Part shown: positions 56,720 to 64,000 of the stretch, piece after piece
Layout: each line of letters starts with the position of its first letter
Position numbering within the stretch: the first letter of the stretch is position 1
From: Ehretia macrophylla
Taxonomy: Eukaryota > Streptophyta > Magnoliopsida > Boraginales > Ehretiaceae
Reading direction: 5' to 3'
Assembly: GCA_037974665.1 (NCBI GenBank)
Contig: CM075778.1
Location: 14,559,001 to 14,623,000 of the forward strand
DNA: 64,000 bases
The notes under the pieces: model-generated
The model's database searches: none
What the model was told of the DNA's origin: nothing
What the model saw: only the letters and a program-made list of their open reading frames with translations
Translations under genes and position numbers: made by a program

Positions 56720-57061
56720 TTGAACGATCTCAATCGCTCAAGGATAATTACAGAGGAAATTGAGCTCAAATCTGAGAAGAAGTTCTCAGTTAATTGTATT
56801 GAATGTAGTTTGATTGAAAGAGAAGAGAAAATTACAAGGAAATTGAAATGCTAAGCTGGTTCGAGAAGCTGCTCTCCATAGAAGAAACATAGAAAAAGAT
56901 AAAAGATAAGAACAAAGAACAATTTTCTTCACACCCACACCATGGATTCTTCACAGCTTTATAACGTTGATTCTGTTATTCAGTTTGCCATGTAATCATT
57001 CCAGTAGCCAGGTGTTTTACGTGTGCATTGGCTCCTTTTAGGCTCAAGCGACGTCGTTGCA
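56720..57061 (-). repeat. 3' LTR of the Reina-type element
   Basis: 342 bp, matching 60991-61332 with scattered substitutions. Confidence 0.85.
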
Positions 57062-57076
57062 TTGCCCCTCTCCTTG
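57062..57076 (-). other. Polypurine tract
   Basis: The minus strand reads AAGGAGAGGGGCAA directly before the 3' LTR. Confidence 0.65.
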
Positions 57077-59735
57077 TAGACGAACCTTGTCCTCAAGGTT
57101 CCATGATGGGTAGGCCTTGTTGAGTTTGACAGTATCCTTCCATGTAGCATCATCCATAGGCAACTGATCCTATACAATGAGGTGTTGAGATACCTGTTGA
57201 CCCTGACGTATTATAATTCGTGAATCAAGAACTTTGAGGGGATGTAATTCTGGAATAATGGCAGAGGCGTGGTTGGGTGGTAGAGTAGGCTCGACTGCAA
57301 GTGGAGGACCATGGAATGGTTTCAACAAAGAAATGTGAAACATAGGGTGAAGCCGAGCTGTAGAAGGTAGCTGTAGCTTGTAAGCAACTTGGCCAATTCG
57401 TTCAAGAACTTGAAATGGACCAAAATAATGATGGCTGAGCTTTTGATTTCCTAGACCTCGAAGAGATGTTTGGCGATATGGCTGCAGCTTGACAAAAACC
57501 CAGGCACCTACTTCAAACTCCTTATCAGTGTGATGTTTGTCCACTTGGCTTTTCATTCGGTTTTGAGTATGGGCTAAGTTCTGTTTAAGTTGCCGAAGTA
57601 TGTCATCCCGAGAGGCCAATTCAGTGTCCACTGCTGCATTATTAGAGTTGTGAGGAAAGTAACGCAGCAACATTGAGGGGTTACAGCCGTATAATGCCTT
57701 GAAAGGAGTCATACCAATTGCTGAATGAAAAGCCATATTATACCAAAACTCGTCCCAAGGTAGGCATTTGGTCCATTGTTTTGGTGAATCCATTGCATAG
57801 CAATGCAAATACATCTCCAAAGTTTTATTGAGATTTTCCGTTTGGCCATCCGTTTGAGGATGGTAAATAGAGCTCATAGCTAGAGTTGTGCCTTGCAGAC
57901 GAAATAGTTCTTGCCAAAAAGAGCTAAGAAATAGAGGGTCACGGTCTGAGACAATAGATCGAGGAAACCCATGAAGGTGGACAACTTCTTGGATAAAAAT
58001 TTCAGCTACATTTGTACTACTGGATCCCGAAGATAAAGCCACAAAATGAGCAAACTTTGTAAACCGATCAACAATAACCAGAATTTCAGATTTTCCAAAA
58101 GACATAGGCATCCCCGAAATAAAGTCCATTGCAATGTCTTCCCAAACTTGAGATGGGATGGGAAGAGGTTGAAGAAGGCCTGCTAGAGCAGTATTCTGAA
58201 ATTTTACTTGCTGACAAATAAAACATTCTTTGAAAAACTATTTGACATCCTTTCGAATAGAAGGCCAATAAAATTTTGAATTAAGGCGTTGCAAGGTACG
58301 GAGAAACCCAGCATGACCACCCATAAGTGAAGAATGAAATTCAACCAAAAGGGCTTGACGGCGAGAATAAGGCACAAAGAGACGACCCGTGAAATATACC
58401 ATGCTGTCACAAACCTCCCAATGTGGAAGGGAAGTTGGGTTTTCCCGAATTGCCGCTTGAATTTGAAGAACTTCGTTGTCAGATTTTTGAGCAGCTTGAA
58501 TCTCATGAAGAATAGATATGATAGGTCCAGAGTAAGGAACTAAGCCATTGTTGTTGCTCAGGAGTTTGAATAGTTTGCTCAGTCTAATTCTTTAAACTTT
58601 TCTAGTCCGTGATGATAATGAACTTTCAGCCAAGTAAATAAAATAGCATTCATTGCCGCTTGAAATGTTGATGGAGCGTTAGAAAGACCAAACGACATAA
58701 CCAAGAATTCATAATGGCCTTCGTGAGTACGAAAGGCCATTTTTTGAACATCGAAAGAATGGACTCGTATTTGGGTGGTAGCTGGCAAGAAGGTCCAACT
58801 TGGAAAAATATTTAGCGCCATGCAACTCATCAATTAACTCGTCAATTGTTGGAATTGGAAAGTTATCCTTGATGGTAATGGCATTGAGGGCCTGGTAATC
58901 CATACAAAAATGTCGTGAGCCGTCTTTCTTCTTCACAAGAAGAACCAGTGAAGAGAAGGGACTGGTACTATGGCGAATCACACCTTTCTGTAACATTTTA
59001 GTGACCAATTTCTCTATTTCTCCTTTCTGAAAATGTGGGTGACGATAAGGGCGGACATTCACCAATTTGGATTGTGGCTGAAGATGGATATATGATGGTC
59101 CCAATCTCGATTATGAGACAACCCTTTTGGAGTGTTAAACACTGTAGAAAATTTGTCTAATAGAGCCGCAATGACGGGTCCATTGGCGTGGATGTAGTCG
59201 TCGAGAGATGGGCAAGATCAAGGCTGTATAAGGCAGCCAAACCATCAACTTTAGATAATCGACGAAGTTGTTGATAAGGAATTGAAGAGATTGTTGTTGG
59301 TGTCTGAGCTTGCAATCAAATCGGAACTCTATCACATTCAAACTCAATGAATAAGTCATGATAGTTGTGCACAATACGACCCAATGTAGATAGCCAAGCT
59401 GCTCCTAAAATCACGTTGGAAGCTTGAAAAGGTAGAACATACAGGTCTGTGATAATAGAATGGCCTTGAATAATTATGTTGGCATCTTTGATACAGCCTT
59501 CACTGAATAATTTAGCCCCGTTACCCACTGATACGGCAAATTGAGGTGTTTCCATGATAGGAACACCGAGAAATTTGGCAACTCTTGACTGAATAAAGTT
59601 GTGTGTGCTGCCTCCATCAAGTAGGATTTGAATTGAATGTCCTGCAAGTGAATTGACGAAACGAAGGGTGGTATAAGATACTTGGCCAACAAAAACATTA
59701 AAAGAAATGTATGAATGACGTGATAACTCAACAAG
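57077..59735 (-). pseudogene. pol: pol remnant: protease, partial RT, integrase, chromodomain
   Basis: Protease: LLDGGSTHNFI (about 59605-59640) and VILGAAWLSTLG. RT N-terminal part 58709-59104 ([20 protein letters not shown]), then a shift and [24 protein letters not shown]. Just after AMNAI, near 58640, the expected FDDIL catalytic segment, the rest of RT and RNase H are missing. Integrase: the zinc part (58190-58340, frameshifted), then a clean 319-codon frame from 58129 to 57170 with the acidic triad in MDFISGMP, VSDRDPLF and DGQTEN. The chromodomain end DDATWKDTV...LEDKV lies at about 57080-57160. An in-frame stop near 57170 separates it from integrase. Confidence 0.85.
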
Positions 59736-59810
59736 TTGTAGTTGTTCAGCTAGAAAAGCATCATCAACATGTGAAGAATCATCAGTGGAATCAGAATCAA
59801 GGATAAAAAA

Positions 59811-60964
59811 CTATGGAGAAGACTTACAAAGACGGCGTGAATTCCATTTTTCATCACAATAATAACAAAGCCCTTTTGCACGGCGAGCTTGCATTTTGGC
59901 CTGAGAGATTTTGCGAACTGTTGGTGGCTGGGAAAAGTGTTTGAGGGTAGATGTATTAGTGTTTGATGGAATTTGAGGTGGGGGGTAAGTGTTTGTAGTA
60001 GGTAGGTGTTTGAAGGTAGAAGAGTTGGAAGTGTCGGTAGGTTGTGGCGAAGATGGATTGAAGGAAGCTCTAGGCCCGAAAAACTGTGAGCCTAATTTAG
60101 CTTTAGCTGAGATCGTATCTTCTTGGAGGCGGGCCAGACCTATAGCCTGGGCCAACGATGTGGGCTGAAACGCCTGGACTTCGAGGCGGATATCTAGCCT
60201 CAATCCCCCTACGAAGCAACTGATAAGAAAGGATGGGGGCAGTCCAATAGTTCTATTAGCCAAGGCCTTAAAAGTAGATTGGTAAGCTTCAACCGTAGAT
60301 GTTTGGGTCAGTTTTGCCAAACTACCTGAGTAGTCCTCAAACTCCGATGGGCCAAAGCGGAGTTTCGTAGCCTGAGTGAAATGAGCCCATGACGGAAATT
60401 GGTCGTTTTGATCCATCCACTGGAACCAGGCGATAGCCTTGCCTTCCATATAGAATGAATAAATTAACAAGCGCTGGTCATCTGGTCTTCGGTGAAAAAC
60501 CTGAAGAACCTCTTGGCTTTGAAGATCCAGTCGGAAAGGTTGTCCCTGCCGAATAGAGGAAAGTCTAGGCGCATTGAGCAAGAGCCCAGTGTATCAACCA
60601 GAACAAGTGGTGGAGGAGCTAGAGGTGGTGGCGGAGCCATTAGTGGAAGGGTAGCCAACAAGGACGGACCAGTGGCGGAAAAAGAAGGGCCTGCCGCCGT
60701 TGTTGGAGGAAGGGAGATAGCTGGATTAGGCTTTGGTGGTGTTGGAGATTTATCAAATTTGCGTAACAGTTGATCGATCTTGCCATCCAATGCTGTGAAT
60801 TTGAGGACCAAGTCCCCCAAAGTCTATTGATGAGTATCAAGACGTTGCTCTTGTTCCATAGAAGCGACGATCAATTGTTGGAGGATCTGATCTTGGTTGG
60901 ACGAAGCTGTTGTGAGGTTTTTGAGGATCTCTTCAACGTGCTTGAATCGGGTACCCTCTGCCAT
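59811..60964 (-). pseudogene. gag: gag remnant of the Reina-type element
   Basis: The best start is the ATG at 60964 (MAEGTR), 27 bases inside the 5' LTR. An in-frame TAG stands at 60824-60826. A proline-rich linker (PPPPLAPPPL) follows, then SMRLDFPLFGRDNLSDW and, after one shift near 60520, the capsid region FYMEGKAIAWFQWM and FGPSEFEDYSGSLAKL. The C-terminal knuckle CYYCDEKWNSRRLC has Arg-Leu where family members usually have His, so zinc binding is doubtful. Confidence 0.8.
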
Positions 60965-60990
60965 GGCGGGAGGGTCAATAAAAGTACCAA
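60965..60990 (-). other. Degenerate primer-binding region
   Basis: The minus strand reads TTGGTACTTTTATTGACCC after the 5' LTR. Only TTGGTA fits the usual tRNA-iMet site; the rest is changed or this copy uses another primer. Confidence 0.4.
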
Positions 60991-61332
60991 TGGAACGATC
61001 TCAATCGCTCAAGGATAATTACAGAGGAAATTGAGCTCAAATCTGAGAAGAAGTTCTCATTTAATTGTATTGAATATAGTTTGATTGGAAGAGAAAAGAA
61101 AATTACTAGGAAATTGAAATGCTAAGCTAGTCTGAGAAGCCACTCTTCATGGAAGAAACAGAGAAAAAGATAAAAGATAAGAACAAAGAACAATTTTCTT
61201 CATACCCACACCATAGATTCTTCACAGCTTTATAATGTTGATTTTGTTATTCAGTTTACCATGTAATCATTCCAGTAGCCAAGTGTTTTACGTGTGCGTT
61301 GGCTCTTTTTAGGCTCAAGCGACGTCTTTGCA
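60991..61332 (-). repeat. 5' LTR of the Reina-type element
   Basis: 342 bp, from TGGAACGATC to GTCTTTGCA on the plus strand. Confidence 0.85.
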
Positions 61333-61337
61333 CACTC
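61333..61337. other. Target-site duplication CACTC, right copy
   Basis: Identical to 56715-56719. Confidence 0.8.
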
Positions 61338-62489
61338 TTCCTCAAGATACTTACTCAATGAACTGCATTAGCAACTTTGAATTTAGTTTGCAAATTCCTA
61401 ACAGTAAGCTCGACTGTCTGAGTCTGACAATGAATTGCAGCATGAGCTGTGGCCAAGAACAGATGGCTTAAAAGGATTTGGGTAGATTGCCTAGTGTTTG
61501 CATCGATTTTCATATCTAAGACAATAAAGTCAATGGGGAATATGAATTCACCTATTTAACTATCACACCCTCGACTATCCCTTGTGGGCGTCTCTTAGAC
61601 TTGTCTGTAGGCTGAAGAGTAATATTAATAGGAGTTAACTCTTTGAGTCCTAATCGTTTATAAACGATATATGGTATGATATTAAAAGTAAACCATATAT
61701 TGAGTAGGGCATGATCTACTTGATGCTCACTAATGTTTCATAATGGTGAAAGCTCTTGGATCAGTGAATCTAGGTGGATCACCCTTCGTCCATAGATACT
61801 ACTCACTATTTTAGAGAGTTTCATTTTCTTTGGATGCTAAAGATTCGCTTTTTCCTAAGCAAAGTCCTTTCAGAAATTTGGCATATGTAAGAACCTGTTG
61901 GATGACATCGACCAGGGTAGATTAATCTTTACCTCTCATAGATTATCTAAGACCTTATAGTTCTTAGGGTCATTGACCGACTTAGGGTTGGTTAATGCTA
62001 TAGGGAAGGGGACTCAAGGTGGTATCTCAAACTTAGGTTCAATATTCAGTTTCCCAGCCTTCTGAGAAGGAATAGTACTCTCACTAGTATCATCTTTCTC
62101 TTTTGTTTTTCTTTAACCTCTATCTCATAAAACACTTTCTCACTTTCTACGACTATATCATTCTTCTTGTACCACTTGACTTTCTGACATGATCGTCCAC
62201 TTTTCGTCCTCTTCAAATAGTGATGACTGCCTTGGCCTGCTCATGATTAGACTGACTGTGGACATTATTTTACTACCCTCGTAGGTTGGCTAGTGGTTGA
62301 GGAGGGAGCTTACCTTCGTCCCTTCTTTTCTAATGTTTGGCAAGATGCCTAATTTGAGCCTCTAGTCTTTAGGGATTGAGTATTAAAAGTGAAGGTCTGG
62401 TCATGGACCTCAAACCTTTGAGCTCGAGTCTTTATGAATTGAGAGACATGTGTGGGAGGGTTCGACTAGAGCAATAAGAAAGTCACACG
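61338..62489 (-). pseudogene. Athila-like gypsy gag-protease remnant
   Basis: On the minus strand, with several stops, it reads PFPIALTNPKSVNDPKNY (about 61960-62010), FLHMPNF and KMKLSKIVSSIYG, then the protease-like NIIPYIVYKRLGLKELTPINITLQ (61600-61690) and VEGVIVK. The spacing fits the Athila/Tat group (...MPYSVYKKLGLGELKPT... in relatives). The D-S/L-G catalytic motif is replaced. The Reina-type element splits it. Confidence 0.55.
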
Positions 62490-64000
62490 TGAATAAAGTT
62501 GGAAATTGTTGTTGATCTTCTCTTCTATTCCCCGTTCCTTAGTTTAGCTTAATTTGTTTGTGGGAACAAAATTCATTCGTTTCTTTTGCTATCGCCAAAC
62601 CAAGAGAGCTTCATGCGATGGAGAAGTCATTCTTCTTTCCTTGCATATGGCGATTGAAACTGGTAGAATTTTTCTCTGCCTTTTGCTTTTCTTTCTTGGC
62701 CGAGTATTGCTATTTATGTATGTGTGAGTTGTTATGTCATGTGAATGTGTGTAGATAGACTAATAATAGCCGATGGTTAGAGCAGAGTGGAGAGAGAGTT
62801 CTAGTTAGCTTAGGATAATGTATTTTGATTTTCTTATTGAATTATTTGAAGATAACATGAATTATCTTCGTAATTCAATTATCAAAGCCTATCTCTTGCT
62901 AACCAACTCAGCCCCACACGCCTACACATACATGCCACACGCAGGAGTATGTCTGGCACATGTTGTTAAGACTTTTTTTGCCTGGACAAGCATTTTGGTC
63001 TTAAGAATGTCTTTTGTCCTAATGTCTTAATCTTCTAAATTGAGCTGCATGCTCCCAAATAGGAGACCATACTCAATTAACACACAAATGCCAAATTAAA
63101 AAAAAAAGGCAGTTCACCATAAAGGAAAGTGGCTAGGAGAGGGACCCAAACACATAGCTGTCGTGGCTACAAAATGACCAAAATATCCTTACCAGACACT
63201 AGTTGTATTTTAATCATTTTAACCTCAACTCATTCTACTAAAGAGTTGGGGGTTGTACTCTATGGTAACTAATAAACTTTCGAGGGAGGTTTTCTCTCTT
63301 TGTCCTACTAAGTAAAGTGACTGAAATGCCCTTTTATATTTTAACTGCAATTAAGAATAGGTCTTGCATTCATACTTTCATCATATCTTGATTACATCTA
63401 TACCTTAGACCTTTATCTTTCATATAATCACTACCCAGATACTATTCCCTTGTTCTTGGGAGCGACTCACTAGTTTAATATCCAATATAGCCCAAGCTAT
63501 ATTACTAAGTGCGTAGATTTGAATGGTTATAAAGATAACACTAAGCGAGTAGCTCAGTATCACTTACGATAGCATAGAATCATGACTCATGTGTATGCCA
63601 TCTAATGAATCTAGTCCATATGTCCAAAACATTGAGCTGTTGACCTATTATAAGATCTCACGCATAGTGAATCAAAACACATGACCTAGTATCCACTGAT
63701 ACATCCACATATGCTCATGACAAAAAGCATTGGTCACTTAGTAGCTTAAGATGCTTTTAATTCTCTGACAATGATAGTAATATCACTGAGATAGCACCTA
63801 TTGTAGTCCCGTTCAATGCATTCACATGCACTAATGAGAAAAGTCCAGAAAGCCCCTCCAATGGCCAAGGTAGGTCACCCTACCAAATAGCTAACTCTCT
63901 CATTATAACCTTACCATGGTGAAGTGCCCAACTTCACTATTCGATTATGAACTAATAGTTTTGATCCTAGTCTCATAGCATAGACCTTCTGTGCGGATCA
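62490..64000 (-). repeat. Copia-type LTR (family B), minus strand, cut by window end
   Basis: From about 62900 on it is the reverse complement of 42700-43780 in the same order: TCATGACTTATATG-, GCTCGGGCTATATTGG- and CTTTATAGTATAGGCC-like blocks. It ends with the first part of the LTR missing, beyond 64000. 62490-62900 would be its R/U5 end and leader; the limit there is a guess. Frames at 62558-62758 and 62818-63030 are not recognised as genes. Confidence 0.6.

Larger units (their letters stand above)
56720..61332 (-). mobile_element. Complete Reina-type chromovirus with internal deletion, 4.6 kb
   Basis: Short 342-bp LTRs (56720-57061 and 60991-61332), a 5-bp duplication, gag and pol in the sense of the minus strand, and a chromodomain at the C-terminus fit the Reina lineage. 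The ends are TGGAACG...TTGCA on the plus strand, with the first G changed to T in the left LTR. Pol lacks the RT catalytic segment and RNase H, so the copy is defective. It is inserted in an Athila-like element. Confidence 0.85.

Noticed and set aside
60492-60773. 93-codon Gly/Arg-rich plus-strand frame
   Set aside because: It is antisense to the proline-rich linker of the Reina gag.

Overview
The window is nuclear DNA of a flowering plant, most likely a eudicot. It is AT-rich and consists almost entirely of nested, inverted and broken transposable elements. I recognise one host gene. Element families are named from visible motifs (tRNA-iMet primer sites, polypurine tracts, target-site duplications, reverse transcriptase and integrase residues). 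I cannot name the species.

Layout. 1-6356: pieces of Ty3/gypsy LTRs, including a solo LTR (2998-5473) inside another LTR. 6357-11209: a copia-type leader and LTR on the minus strand, a short gypsy LTR piece, then the same copia LTR family on the plus strand. 12174-19192: a complete non-autonomous LTR retrotransposon (minus, TSD TGAAC) with 2.7-kb LTRs and no gag-pol, inserted in the copia leader that resumes at 19198. 20718-26853: three more minus-strand gypsy LTR pieces. 26854-36827: a chromovirus (Tekay/Del-like) with a 2448-bp 5' LTR, gag-pol carrying many in-frame stops, and a truncated 3' LTR. It abuts a minus-strand copy of the same family (36828-39818). 39819-41504: a decayed Ty1/copia pol. 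41505-44723: mixed LTR pieces. 44724-46120: the 3' end of a CACTA (En/Spm) transposon. 46190-47434: a copia LTR.

Host gene. 47871-48337 is the first exon of what looks like a plastid (thylakoid-lumen) protein. A matching second exon lies about 7 kb away at 55331-55375. The intron holds a nest of elements, each dated by its own duplication: a Mutator-like element (10-bp TSD) containing an RTE-type LINE (13-bp TSD), which contains two MITEs. I did not find the last exon; it is lost or beyond the window.

56580-62490: an Athila-like gypsy remnant split by a complete Reina-type chromovirus (56720-61332, TSD CACTC) that lacks the RT catalytic segment and RNase H. 62490-64000: a minus-strand copia LTR of the same family as 42548-44384.

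The most unusual signal is shared architecture among otherwise diverged gypsy LTRs. In order they carry a TATA box, a GGTGAG splice-donor-like box about 180-230 nt later, a CAAC/GTTG hairpin, a GTCGTAG...ATCCGGAGTAC box, and a CCTCACTGAGC hairpin about 375-640 nt before the LTR end. The last hairpin differs in sequence between families but keeps its pairing.
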